Of a stretch of 64,000 nucleotides of DNA, positions 33,649 to 42,477 are shown piece after piece. The DNA is from Sphingomonas kyeonggiensis (GTDB taxonomy: Bacteria > Pseudomonadota > Alphaproteobacteria > Sphingomonadales > Sphingomonadaceae): positions 62,001-126,000 of the forward strand of contig NZ_JACIEH010000005.1 in assembly GCF_014196745.1 (NCBI RefSeq), written 5' to 3'. The translations under genes and the position numbers were made by a program. Position 1 is the stretch's first letter. Each line of letters begins with the position of its first letter. Under the pieces are notes generated by a model that was given only the letters and a program-made list of their open reading frames with translations, did not search any database and was not told the origin of the DNA.

Positions 33649-35088
33649 TCAGCCGCCCGTCAGGTCAATCGCGAAAAGCCCGCCTGAGGCTGGGAAAGCT
33701 TCGAGTTGTGCGGGGGAAAGCCGCATGCGCGAGCTTGTTACGTAGAGTTTGTCGCCGACCAGCGCCGCGCTGCTCAGATTGGGCGCGGGCACGGGGATGG
33801 CGCGCAGCAGGGCGCCGTCGGGGGCCAGCTCGGCAACGCAGCCGCCGCCCCACATCGCGACATAGAAGCGGCCGTCGGGCGCGCGGGCCATGCCGTCGGG
33901 CTTACCCGGCACGTGCATGAAGTCGCTGACGATCGCCGGCTCGCCGAGCCTGCCTTCGCCGATATCGGCCGGATAGGCGATCAGCGTGCGCGAGAGCGTG
34001 TCGATGACGAACAGGGTGCGCCCATCCTCGGAGAAGGCCATGCCGTTGGGCACGCCCAACCCCTCCCCCACGCGGCGGGGTTCGGCCTCGGGACTGGCGG
34101 CGTGGAAGATCGCGCCGCGACCCGCGAGGATCGCCTTGTGCATCACCCCGCCCCACAGGCCGCCCTGGGGATCGACGGCCAGGTCGTTGAAACGGCATCC
34201 CGGACCGATATCCGCGGCGGGGCCGGTGATGCCGCCGAGAATGCAGAAGGCATTTTCGAGCGTGCCGGCGATGCGCCCATCGGGCAGCGGAGCGAGACCG
34301 AAGACCGGCTGGTCCGTCGGTTGCTCGGTCCCCTGCCCCTCGGCGAAACGATAGACCAGACGGCGGACCGGATCGGTCCAGGTGACCGTGCCGCCCTGCA
34401 CCACCGGGGACTCGCCGATGATCGCGTGCGGATTGGCGAGCAGGCGCACGCGCGGAGCGTGCCGGATTGCGTGGATCAGCGCGTTCGCACGAGCACCGAC
34501 TTCCTCGGCCGAACGACCGGGCTTGTAGAGGTCAGAGCCAATGCCGAAGCCGGTACAGCCTGCCACGCGCAGCGCAGGGATGTTCGCCGGGCCAACGCCG
34601 CCGACCGCCAGCACTGCGACGCTCCCGGGAAGCACCGTGCGGAGCGCGGCGATGTCGCCTTCATGGCCGGCGGCGGGGAAGAATTTGAGGTGCCGGGCGC
34701 CCGCAGCAAGTGCAGCGAAGGCCTCGCTCGGGGTGGCGCAGCCCGGCAGCGGGACCATGCCCAGCCGGATCGCCTCGGCGATCACCTGGGCGTCAGTGTT
34801 GGGCGATACGCAGAGCGTCGCGCCGCATTCGGCAAGGCGACGGACCTGCTCGACTACGGTGACCGTCCCGGCCCCAACCAGCATCCGATCACCGAACGCC
34901 CGGCAGAGCAAGGCGATCGTATCGAACGGATCGGGCGAGTTGAGCGGCACCTCCGCGACGCGGATGCCGGCATCGTAGAGCGCACCGACCACCGGCACCG
35001 CCTCCTCGGTGCGCAGCCCGCGCAGGATCGCGACGATCGGCTGTTCGGCCAGGGCGGCATCGAGCCGGGCGGCCGCGCCCTCGCTCAT
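33649..35088 (-). CDS. Fusion: 2-dehydro-3-deoxy-6-phosphogalactonate aldolase + SMP-30/gluconolactonase
   Basis: The ATG at 35088 overlaps the kinase stop (ATGA) and yields 479 residues. Residues 1-205 are a KDPG/KDPGal aldolase: AILRGLRTEEAV, the acid/base Glu in VAEVPLNSP, and the Schiff-base Lys in ARHLKFFPA. Residues about 210-479 are an SMP-30 lactonase propeller with IIGESPVVQGG (metal Glu), CRFNDLAVDP (Asn), VPNGMAFSEDG and GKPDGMARAPDG (Asp). The aldolase should split KDPGal to pyruvate and glyceraldehyde 3-phosphate, and the lactonase should open galactono-lactone. These are two non-consecutive steps on one chain. No stop or frameshift separates them. Confidence 0.88.
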   Translation of the reverse strand: MSEGAAARLDAALAEQPIVAILRGLRTEEAVPVVGALYDAGIRVAEVPLNSPDPFDTIALLCRAFGDRMLVGAGTVTVVEQVRRLAECGATLCVSPNTDAQVIAEAIRLGMVPLPGCATPSEAFAALAAGARHLKFFPAAGHEGDIAALRTVLPGSVAVLAVGGVGPANIPALRVAGCTGFGIGSDLYKPGRSAEEVGARANALIHAIRHAPRVRLLANPHAIIGESPVVQGGTVTWTDPVRRLVYRFAEGQGTEQPTDQPVFGLAPLPDGRIAGTLENAFCILGGITGPAADIGPGCRFNDLAVDPQGGLWGGVMHKAILAGRGAIFHAASPEAEPRRVGEGLGVPNGMAFSEDGRTLFVIDTLSRTLIAYPADIGEGRLGEPAIVSDFMHVPGKPDGMARAPDGRFYVAMWGGGCVAELAPDGALLRAIPVPAPNLSSAALVGDKLYVTSSRMRLSPAQLEAFPASGGLFAIDLTGG

Positions 35089-36002
35089 CCGAGGCTCGCC
35101 CGGTGGATCGCCCGGAAGCCGAGCAGGCAGGCCCGGCGGGATTCGACCAGCTCGGTCTCGATCCCCACCGAGCCGAGCGCGGCGGCATAGAGGCGCGACA
35201 GCGGCCCGTTGCCGATCAGCGGCACCACGGCCTCGCCCATTTCCGGGAAGGCGGCGAGCGCGTCCGCGATCTCCGAGCCGATCAGCAGCCCGCGGATATA
35301 CGATGCCGCATCGGCGCGGGCGAGCTCGTCGCGGATCACGCGCGCGCGGGCGCCGAACAACAGGCTCGACAAGCCCAGCCCGCCTGCCCTGCCCCGCGCC
35401 ACGCCTTCGCGGAACGCCGGCCCGTCCGCCGCCTCGCCCTCGACGATCGAGGCGAGCAGCCCCTGGCCGGTCAGCCGGTCGAAGATCTCGCCCGACATGG
35501 CGGTGAGGAATTCGCCGATCCGTCCGCCTTCGCGGCGGACCCATTTGGTGTGGGTGCCCGGCAGTGCAGCGACACCATCGCCCGGCGCCAGCTCCATCAG
35601 CCCGAGCAACTCGGTCTCCTCGCCGCGCAGGATGTCCGGCGCGTCGTCGAAGCCGCGGCGGCAGGCGATGCCGGGCACGATCCGCACCGGGCTGTCGCCG
35701 ATCTCCACCGGGATCGCCGCCCGGGCGAGGTCGGCCATGCCGGCAGGCGCGATCGCATAGGGCGCCTCGGCCCAGCCGATGTTCGATCCGATCATGCCCG
35801 AGGCGTAGATCGGGCCGTGATCGGGCCAGCGCGCGGCGAGCGCCGCCATCGCCTCGGCCATGGCTTCGCGGCTCAGCCCGGCGACGCCCTTGGCCGCGAC
35901 GATCTCGTCGAGCGCGCTCCCGTCGCCGGCGATGCGCCAGGCGCGGAAGTTCGAGCTTCCCCAGTTGATGCCGACGATCTCGGCATCAGCGACGTGTGAC
36001 AC
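35085..36002 (-). CDS. dgoK: 2-dehydro-3-deoxygalactonokinase
   Basis: The start is placed at GTG 36002, five bases after GGGGG, giving 305 residues, a normal DgoK length; longer frames run into the SDR gene. The protein has the DgoK ATPase-fold phosphate loop GINWGSSNFRAW, ASGMIGSNIGW, PGTHTKWV with the family's KWV, and GNGPLSRLYAAAL near the end. It would phosphorylate 2-keto-3-deoxygalactonate for the aldolase encoded next. It overlaps the SDR gene by 17 bases and the aldolase fusion by four, so the three are translated together. Confidence 0.9.
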   Translation of the reverse strand: MSHVADAEIVGINWGSSNFRAWRIAGDGSALDEIVAAKGVAGLSREAMAEAMAALAARWPDHGPIYASGMIGSNIGWAEAPYAIAPAGMADLARAAIPVEIGDSPVRIVPGIACRRGFDDAPDILRGEETELLGLMELAPGDGVAALPGTHTKWVRREGGRIGEFLTAMSGEIFDRLTGQGLLASIVEGEAADGPAFREGVARGRAGGLGLSSLLFGARARVIRDELARADAASYIRGLLIGSEIADALAAFPEMGEAVVPLIGNGPLSRLYAAALGSVGIETELVESRRACLLGFRAIHRASLG

Positions 36003-36714
36003 TTGCACCCCCGTCAATTGGATGGATGGCCCCGGTGATCCAGCTCGACCGGTCCGAGGCGAGGAACAGCGCCAGCTCGGCGACATCCCCGGGCATGCCG
36101 AGGCGTCCGAGCGGATGGCGCAGGACATTGGCGGCACGCGCGGCCGCCGGGTCTTCGGCGCGATCGAAGGAGTCCCGCAGCAGCGGCGTATCCACCGAGG
36201 CCGGCGCGATCGCGTTGACGCGGATGCCATCGGCCGCGAACTCCAGCGCGGCGGTGCGCGTCAGGCTCTCGATCGCCGCCTTGGACGCCGCATAGGCGGC
36301 AAGCGTCGGCGTCGCGAAACCGGCGTTGATCGAGGAGAGCAGCAGGATCGATCCCCCGCCCCGCTTCCGCATCGCCGGCACCGCATGGCGCATCAGCCGC
36401 ACCGCGCCGATCACGTTGACGTCATGGATATCGGCCCAGGCGGCGGGATCGGTGTCGATCACCCCGCCATGGACCGAGATGGCGGCGGCGTGGACGAGGA
36501 TGTCGACTGCGCCCAGCCCCGCCATCGCCTCGGCCACGCCCGCATCCGAGCGGAGATCGGCGACCAGCGCCTCGTCCACATTAGCGGCAGGCCGAAGATC
36601 GAGCCCGACGACCCGCGCCCCGGCAGCGCGGAAGCGCCCGGCAATCGCCGCACCGATCCCGCTCGCGGCACCGGTCACCAGTGCCGTGCGTCCGCCCAGC
36701 TCCATATCGCTCAC
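35986..36714 (-). CDS. SDR-family sugar dehydrogenase (candidate galactose 1-dehydrogenase)
   Basis: The 242-residue classical SDR has TGAASGIG (cofactor loop, about 15-22), an NAD-preferring Asp after strand 2 (VVGLDLRP), the NAA-like ILVHAAAIS, and catalytic Ser and YxxxK in LLLSSINAGF and AYAASKAAI. It ends with the usual DGGASVT. Position at the head of the kinase/aldolase-lactonase operon suggests it oxidises a free sugar such as D-galactose to its lactone. That is an inference; other polyol or sugar substrates are possible. Confidence 0.85.
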   Translation of the reverse strand: MSDMELGGRTALVTGAASGIGAAIAGRFRAAGARVVGLDLRPAANVDEALVADLRSDAGVAEAMAGLGAVDILVHAAAISVHGGVIDTDPAAWADIHDVNVIGAVRLMRHAVPAMRKRGGGSILLLSSINAGFATPTLAAYAASKAAIESLTRTAALEFAADGIRVNAIAPASVDTPLLRDSFDRAEDPAAARAANVLRHPLGRLGMPGDVAELALFLASDRSSWITGAIHPIDGGASVTRR

Positions 36715-36741
36715 GCCCGATCTCCCTCCGGCAGTCCAGCG

Positions 36742-39414
36742 TCAGAATTTGACGCTGAGGCTGGCCTTGTACATGCGCCCGAAGAACAGGTTCGTCCGGA
36801 GCGCCTCAGGGGAGCCGTCATAGGTCCGCTGGTGCTGGTTGAGGAGGTTGTTCGCCTCGAGGTTCAGCGAGAAGTTCTTCGAGATGTCGTACCGGAAGGT
36901 GGTCGACAGATCGGTATAGGCATCGTTGTAGATGCCCGTGTTCGCGCCCGACAGGCCGACCAGATAGTCGTCGCGCCAGTTGTACGCGACGCGGAAGGAA
37001 ATCGGGCCCTTCTCGTAATAGCCGACCAGATTGGCGTTGTTCTTCGACAGGCCCGGGAAGGCGAGCACGCGGCCCACCGCGTCGCGGATCGGCGTGGTGG
37101 AGTCGATGTACGAATAGGTCGCGACGATGCCGAACCCGTCCAGCGCGCCGGGCAGGAAATAGAAGGGCAGCTGGAGCAGCGCCTCGATGCCCTTCACCTT
37201 GGCGCCGTCGCCATTGATCTTGCGGTTGATCAGATAGTTGACGTTGTTGAACGTCTCGGCGCTCTGCTTGGCGACGATGAAGGTCGAGACGTCCTTGTAG
37301 AAAAGCCCGACCGAGAACAGCGCCTGGCGGCCGAAATAATATTCGAGCGAGGCGTCGAACTGGTTCGCCTTGAACGGATTGAGGTTCGGCGCGCCGCCGC
37401 TGCCGGTGCCCGGCGTCGTCTGCACCCCGTTCACGAACACCGCGGTGTTGTTGAGCGTGACGCCGTTGTTGAGATCGGCGGTGTTCGGGAAGGCGACGAC
37501 CTTGGCCGCGCCGAGGCGCAGGATCAGCCCTTCCGCGACGTTCATCTTTACCGTGGCCGAAGGGAGCCACTCGTCGTCGGTGCGCTCGAAGGTGGTCGGC
37601 GTGACACCGCCGGTGGCACCGATCAGGTTGCCGATCGAGGTCATGTCGCGGTGCAGGTAGCGCACGCCGATATTGCCAGCGAGATCGAGCGCGCCCTCCA
37701 CCTTGAAGTCGAGCTTGGCATAGCCCTCGGTGAAATTCTCCTTGATCCGATAGGTGCCGGCGAGCGCGGTGGCCGTCTGGGTCGGGTTGAGGCAGGCCGC
37801 CGCCTGCGAGATCGCGGGGACATTGGTCCACACGCCGCAGCCGCCGGCGATGCTGCCGTTCGCTGCCAGGAAGCTGCGCGGCAGGCCGGCGAAATCGCCC
37901 TGGGCGAAGTCGGGGTTCGAGTGCAGCGTCAGATATTGCGCGAGCGAAGTCGCGACGATCCCGCCGGTCGGGCGAATATCGGCCAGCGACGGATTGACCC
38001 GGGTATCGAGCTTCTGCGCGCGCAGGCCGATGTTGAGCTTGTCGAGGAAGCCCTCGCCCAGCTTCATGCTCCAGTCGGTGCGCGCGGCGGTCGCCTCGGT
38101 CTTCGCGCGATAGAGATTGTCGAACAGGATCGTGAAGCGCAGCTGCGACGGATCGCTCAGGTTGATCCCGCTGATCGAATAGGCGCCGAGATCGCCCTTG
38201 GAGAAATCGAAGCTGGTGCTGGGCGTGATCGTGGTCAGCGGCTGGAGCCGGAGATAATTCTGGTCGTAGCTCGAGGTGGAGCGGTTGTACGAGAGCTCGG
38301 CGCTCGCCTCGATCCGGTCCGACACGTCGAACTTGCCGTTCAGTGCCGAGGACCAGGTATCTGCCTTGGTATAGGCGAACTCGCTGTTGGTGAGCACCGG
38401 CGCGGTCGAGGTGCCCGAGATCAGGACGTTGTTCGGCGAATAGGTGGCGTTGGTCAGCCCGGTCTGCGGGTTGAACGAGATCCAGTAGCGCTCGCGGTCC
38501 GAGATCAGCTTCGAATAGAAGCTGTCCAGGGTGATCTCGACGCCCGGCGCCGGCTTCCACTGGATCACGCCGTCCAGGCCGAACTTGGTGCGCGTCTCGG
38601 TGATTTCCTCGGGCCGCGCGTCCGAATGACCGAAACGCGTGACGCCGCCGGACGTGAACTGGGTGTAGCCCGAGAAGGTGTCCAGGCCCTGCTGCGACAG
38701 CTTGCGACGGCCATAGGAGGCCGAGACCAGCACGCCCAGCGTGTCGCCGGCGAACTTCTGCGAGACCAGGCCGAACATCTCGTAGCTCGGCTTCTTGGTC
38801 AGGCTGTCATAGCTGGCGCCAGCGCGCGCGGCGATGCTGCTGGGGCCGTCGAGCGGCTTGCGGGTGTTGATGTCGACGATGCCGCCCAGCGCGCCGGCGA
38901 TGTCGTCGGCACCGGCAAGCTTGGTCACCTCGAGCCGCGAGATCAGCTCCGACGGCACCAGCGACAGGATGCCATAGGTCGAGCTGCCGAGCTGATCGAG
39001 GCCGATGCCACCGCGCCCCGTCGCGTCGACGATCTCGCGGCCGTTGAACAGATAGACGTTCTGGCGAAGGCCGCGCACCGAGACGTTGGTGCCCTCGGCA
39101 ATGCCGCGATCGACCTGGATGCCCGAGACGCGCGAGAGCGATTCGGCGACGTTGCGATCGGGCAGCTTGCCGATGTCGTCCGAGACGATCGCATCGACGA
39201 ACTGGACGGCGTTGCGCTTGATGTCGCGCGCGGCGCCGAGGCTCTGACGGATGCCGGTGACGATGATGGCGCCGTCGTCCTGCGGTTCCTGCGCGGGATC
39301 GGCGGCCTGGGCAGCGGGCGCCGGGTCGGTCTGCGCCGCGGCCGGCGTCGCGCATGCGGCGGCCGACGCCAGGACGGTGGTCACCAGCAGGCGCTGGACG
39401 ATGCGATTCTTCAT
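36742..39414 (-). CDS. TonB-dependent receptor, carbohydrate-type
   Basis: The ATG at 39414 follows GGGGAGAGG. The 890-residue receptor has a signal peptide (ending near AAAQ, about residue 28), a TonB box region (GAIIVTGIRQSL), a plug (about 55-200, DDIGKLPDRNVAESLSRVSG and NVSVRGLRQN) and a barrel ending in Phe (SLSVKF). The DDIGKLPDRN motif is typical of the large sphingomonad/Caulobacter/Xanthomonas receptor class linked to glycan uptake. It lies 27 bp upstream of the SDR operon on the same strand and is divergent from the DHDPS/dehydratase operon. It should bring the cluster's oligosaccharide into the periplasm. Confidence 0.92.
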   Translation of the reverse strand: MKNRIVQRLLVTTVLASAAACATPAAAQTDPAPAAQAADPAQEPQDDGAIIVTGIRQSLGAARDIKRNAVQFVDAIVSDDIGKLPDRNVAESLSRVSGIQVDRGIAEGTNVSVRGLRQNVYLFNGREIVDATGRGGIGLDQLGSSTYGILSLVPSELISRLEVTKLAGADDIAGALGGIVDINTRKPLDGPSSIAARAGASYDSLTKKPSYEMFGLVSQKFAGDTLGVLVSASYGRRKLSQQGLDTFSGYTQFTSGGVTRFGHSDARPEEITETRTKFGLDGVIQWKPAPGVEITLDSFYSKLISDRERYWISFNPQTGLTNATYSPNNVLISGTSTAPVLTNSEFAYTKADTWSSALNGKFDVSDRIEASAELSYNRSTSSYDQNYLRLQPLTTITPSTSFDFSKGDLGAYSISGINLSDPSQLRFTILFDNLYRAKTEATAARTDWSMKLGEGFLDKLNIGLRAQKLDTRVNPSLADIRPTGGIVATSLAQYLTLHSNPDFAQGDFAGLPRSFLAANGSIAGGCGVWTNVPAISQAAACLNPTQTATALAGTYRIKENFTEGYAKLDFKVEGALDLAGNIGVRYLHRDMTSIGNLIGATGGVTPTTFERTDDEWLPSATVKMNVAEGLILRLGAAKVVAFPNTADLNNGVTLNNTAVFVNGVQTTPGTGSGGAPNLNPFKANQFDASLEYYFGRQALFSVGLFYKDVSTFIVAKQSAETFNNVNYLINRKINGDGAKVKGIEALLQLPFYFLPGALDGFGIVATYSYIDSTTPIRDAVGRVLAFPGLSKNNANLVGYYEKGPISFRVAYNWRDDYLVGLSGANTGIYNDAYTDLSTTFRYDISKNFSLNLEANNLLNQHQRTYDGSPEALRTNLFFGRMYKASLSVKF

Positions 39415-39490
39415 ATCCTCTCCCCTTATCAACCCGACGGTTGGCGGGCCCGGACTTTATGCCCTTGGCTTCCGCTTGACGTATCTACTA

Positions 39491-39614
39491 AAGCAACAAT
39501 AGGGATCGCGCAACACCCTCGTTTCCAGAGGGGTCAGCCGTGACAATGGCACAACACTGCGATTGACAAGGGATGAGAACCGCGCGCATATGACAAATAT
39601 AGCAACAAAATATT
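39491..39614. promoter_or_regulatory. Divergent control region with repeated AGCAACA element
   Basis: Between the receptor (minus) and the aldolase operon (plus), AAGCAACAAT lies at 39491-39500. AATAT-AGCAACAAA-ATATT, a 5-bp inverted repeat around the same core, lies at 39596-39614, 11 bp before the aldolase GTG. A TTGACA (39563-39568) with CATATG 18 bp later is a possible promoter for the plus-strand operon. The core recurs before the esterase gene (44867). The IclR product is the best candidate binder. Confidence 0.5.
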
Positions 39615-39625
39615 CCGGAGGGGAC

Positions 39626-40546
39626 GTGACCCAGCTGCAAGCCGTGCTGCCGATTCTGCCGACGATCTTCACCGAGTCGGGCGCAGTGGACGAAGCGGGC
39701 ATGCGCCGCGTGCTCGATTACATCGTCGCCGCTGGCGCGCAGGGCGTGGTCTTCCCCGGCCTCGCCAGCGAATATGACATGCTGAGCGTCGAGGAGCGGC
39801 TCCACCTCACCGCGCGGATCGGCGAATGGCTGGACGGCCGCGTGCCCTTCGTGGTCGGCGGCAGCACCGGCGATACCAGGGAAGCCATCGCCTATGCCGA
39901 GGCGGGGGCGAAGGCTGGCGCTTCGGCGGCGATGATCCTCACCCCCAAGACCTTTGCCGGCGATCTCGGCGCGATGGCGGATTTCTTCCGCGCCGCGCAT
40001 GAAGGATCGGGCATCGCGATCATGCTGCAGAACGCGCCTGCCCCGATGGGCATCGGCATGCCGCTCGAGCAGGTCGCCGAACTGGCGCACCAGGTGCCGG
40101 GCATCAAATACGTCAAGGAAGAGGCCCCGCCCTCGGGCCAGCGCATCACCCGCCTGACCGAGCTGGCCGGCGATTCGCTCGAAGCCGTGTTCGGCGGCGC
40201 CGGCGCGCGCTATGTGATCGACGAGCTGGCCCGCGGCGCACGCGGCACGATGCCGGCGTGCGAGATCACCGAACTGCACGTCCGCATGCTCGCCGACTAT
40301 GCGGCGGGCGAGGAGGACAAGGCGCGCGACCTGTTCGAACGCACGCTCCCGTTGCTCAACATGCAGGCGATCTTCCGCTGGCGGCTGACCAAGGCAGTGC
40401 TCCAGCGCCGCGGGCTGATCGAGAGCATTTATGTGCGGGCGCCGGGGCCGGAGCTCGACCGCTACGACCGCGCGGAGCTGGACGCGCTGCTCGATCGGCT
40501 GGCAGACCTGCTGCCGATGGAAGCACCGCAGGGAGCCCTGGCCTGA
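39626..40546 (+). CDS. Dihydrodipicolinate synthase-family aldolase (2-keto-3-deoxy-sugar-acid type)
   Basis: GTG 39626 is chosen because GGAGGGG sits at ideal distance; an ATG at 39590 would add an unlikely peptide. The 306-residue TIM barrel has GSTGDTREAIAYAEAGAKAG, and the Schiff-base Lys164 in IKYVKEEAPP. These fit the DHDPS/NAL group rather than DapA. In this cluster it probably cleaves a 2-keto-3-deoxy sugar acid without phosphorylation, or dehydrates one. It is the first of two genes, ending two bases before the dehydratase ATG. Confidence 0.88.
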   Translation: MTQLQAVLPILPTIFTESGAVDEAGMRRVLDYIVAAGAQGVVFPGLASEYDMLSVEERLHLTARIGEWLDGRVPFVVGGSTGDTREAIAYAEAGAKAGASAAMILTPKTFAGDLGAMADFFRAAHEGSGIAIMLQNAPAPMGIGMPLEQVAELAHQVPGIKYVKEEAPPSGQRITRLTELAGDSLEAVFGGAGARYVIDELARGARGTMPACEITELHVRMLADYAAGEEDKARDLFERTLPLLNMQAIFRWRLTKAVLQRRGLIESIYVRAPGPELDRYDRAELDALLDRLADLLPMEAPQGALA

Positions 40547-40548
40547 TC

Positions 40549-41715
40549 ATGCGCATCGCCGCGATCGACACGTTCATCGTCACCGTCCCGCGCGACACGC
40601 CCTATCTGGGGCCGCTTGCGGAGGGCGAGCATGTCAATGCACGCGGCTATATCGTGCGCAAGGGCAACGGGACCATCTACCCGACGGTCGATCGCTCGAT
40701 CGTGGTGCGCGTCACCGCTGAGGATGGCTCGGTCGGCTGGGGCGAGACCTATGGGATCTGCGCGCCCAGGGCGACCTGCGAGATCGTCAACGACCTGCTC
40801 GCCCCGGTGCTGGTCGGCGCGGAGGTCACCGACATCGGCGCGACCTGGGACCTGCTCTACGGGCTGATGCGGGTGCGCGGCGCCTGGGGCGGCTTCCATG
40901 TCGACGCGATCGCGGCGATCGACATCGCCTTGTGGGACCTCAAGGGCAAGGCGGCGGGCAAGCCGGTCCGCGACCTGATCGGCGAGACGGTGCACGCGAC
41001 GATCCCGAGCTATCTCTCCGGGCTCCCGGCGGCGACGCTGGAGGATCGGGTGGCGCTGGCGAGGGAATGGCAGGGGCGGGGCATCGACGCGTTCAAGTTC
41101 GCCGCGGTGGTCAGCCATGAGGGGATCGTCGACGAGATGGCGGCGCTCCGCGAGGCGCTGGGCGATGGCGCCGAGATATTGATCGACCTGCACTGGAAGT
41201 TCTCGCCGGCCGAGGCTGCCGAGCTGATCGCCAGGCTCGCGCCGTACCGGCCTGGTTTCGTCGAGGCGCCGGTGAAGCCCGAGGATATTGCCGGGCTCGC
41301 GCACCTCGCAGCGACCAGCCCGGTGCCGGTCGCGGCGGGCGAGGAATGGTACACCGAATATGAGGCGACCAACCGCCTCGCCGCCGGGCCGCTCGCTTTT
41401 GTCCAGCCCGAGATGGGCCATACCGGCATCACCCAGTTCGTCCGCATCGCCCGCCTCGCCGCTGCCAAGCGCGTCGCGGTGGCGCCGCACGCGACGGTGG
41501 GCACCGGCATCTTCCTCGCCGCCAGCCTCCAGGCCTCGGCGACGATCCCCGGGCTGTGGAAGCACGAATGGCAGCATTCGGTGTTCGAGCGGAACCTGGC
41601 GCTGCTCGATACCGACATGGGGCATGGCGAGGGCGGCTATGCCCTGCCCTCCGCGCCGGGCCTTGGCGTCGCGCCCAATGCGCGCTTCTGGGATCATGCG
41701 GAGCTGGTGGCGTGA
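40549..41715 (+). CDS. Enolase-superfamily sugar acid dehydratase (mandelate racemase/muconate lactonizing family)
   Basis: The 388-residue protein has the capping domain (about 1-125) and barrel domain of the family. Metal ligands are seen as Asp in ILIDLHWKFS, Glu in GFVEAPVKPE and Glu in AAGEEWYTEYEA; a His in VAPHATVGTG is placed as the general acid/base. The pattern resembles galactonate or related acid-sugar dehydratases. It would convert an aldonate to the 2-keto-3-deoxy acid used by the aldolases or the kinase encoded here. The exact sugar cannot be set by sequence alone. Confidence 0.87.
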   Translation: MRIAAIDTFIVTVPRDTPYLGPLAEGEHVNARGYIVRKGNGTIYPTVDRSIVVRVTAEDGSVGWGETYGICAPRATCEIVNDLLAPVLVGAEVTDIGATWDLLYGLMRVRGAWGGFHVDAIAAIDIALWDLKGKAAGKPVRDLIGETVHATIPSYLSGLPAATLEDRVALAREWQGRGIDAFKFAAVVSHEGIVDEMAALREALGDGAEILIDLHWKFSPAEAAELIARLAPYRPGFVEAPVKPEDIAGLAHLAATSPVPVAAGEEWYTEYEATNRLAAGPLAFVQPEMGHTGITQFVRIARLAAAKRVAVAPHATVGTGIFLAASLQASATIPGLWKHEWQHSVFERNLALLDTDMGHGEGGYALPSAPGLGVAPNARFWDHAELVA

Positions 41716-41754
41716 GCTATGCGGCGCACGCGCGCGGGTGCATAGGATGCGACC

Positions 41755-42477
41755 ATGCGCGCTAAACCCAATGCCCAGCCGAACCAGAGCCTGATCGACG
41801 GCATCGCCACGCTCCAGGCGCTCGCCACCTCGCCCGAGCCGGTCGGCTGCCGCGAGCTGGCCCGGCGGCTCGATGCCGATCCGACCAAGATCAACCGGCT
41901 GCTCAAGACGCTCGCCTATCTCGGTATCGCCCGCCAGACCGCCAACCGGAAATACACCGCCGGTGCGGGCATGCACGTGCTCGCCGCGCAGAGCCTGTTC
42001 GCATCGGGCCTGATCAATCGCGCGCTGCCGATCCTCGAGGGGTTGCGCCGCTTCGGCCATACCGTGGCACTGGGCGTGCTGTGGGGGGACAGCGTCAGCT
42101 ACCTGTTCCACGCCCCGCCGGGGATCGAGGCCTCACGGGGGCTCGGCCGTATCGGCCTGCTGCCCGCGACGACCAGCGGCATCGGCATGGTCCTGCTCTC
42201 CGAACTCGACGACGATGAAGTGCGCGACATCTACCGCGACAAGGACATCCCGATGTTCCCGGAAGGGATCGAGCAGCTTCTCGCCAAGCTCGCCGAGATC
42301 CGGCAACTCGGCTACGCCCGCGTCCATGTCGCCGACGAGCGCGACCATCATGTCGTCGCCGTCTCGACCGGCGATCCTGCCCATGCCGGCATCGCGCTTT
42401 CCGGCTGGATTCCCGAAGCCGCAACCGAGCCACTCGTCGCGGCGCTACGCGAAGCTGCACCCGAAATAGGAGGCTGA
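41755..42477 (+). CDS. IclR-family transcriptional regulator
   Basis: The 240-residue protein has a winged HTH (about 10-70, CRELARRLDADPTKINRLLK) and an effector-binding GAF-like domain (about 85-235, ARVHVADERDHHVVAVSTGD). IclR proteins commonly control aromatic or sugar-acid catabolism. It lies between the dehydratase and the MFS genes and is likely in one transcript with both (39-bp and zero-bp gaps). It is the only regulator in this catabolic island, so it is the natural candidate for the repeated AGCAAC elements. Confidence 0.9.
   Translation: MRAKPNAQPNQSLIDGIATLQALATSPEPVGCRELARRLDADPTKINRLLKTLAYLGIARQTANRKYTAGAGMHVLAAQSLFASGLINRALPILEGLRRFGHTVALGVLWGDSVSYLFHAPPGIEASRGLGRIGLLPATTSGIGMVLLSELDDDEVRDIYRDKDIPMFPEGIEQLLAKLAEIRQLGYARVHVADERDHHVVAVSTGDPAHAGIALSGWIPEAATEPLVAALREAAPEIGG

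Noticed and set aside
35860..39543. Open frame of 1227 codons on the plus strand opposite the SDR and TonB receptor genes
   Set aside because: Its low-complexity Arg/Ala/Asp/Gly translation matches no fold. The minus strand has two clear genes with start sites.
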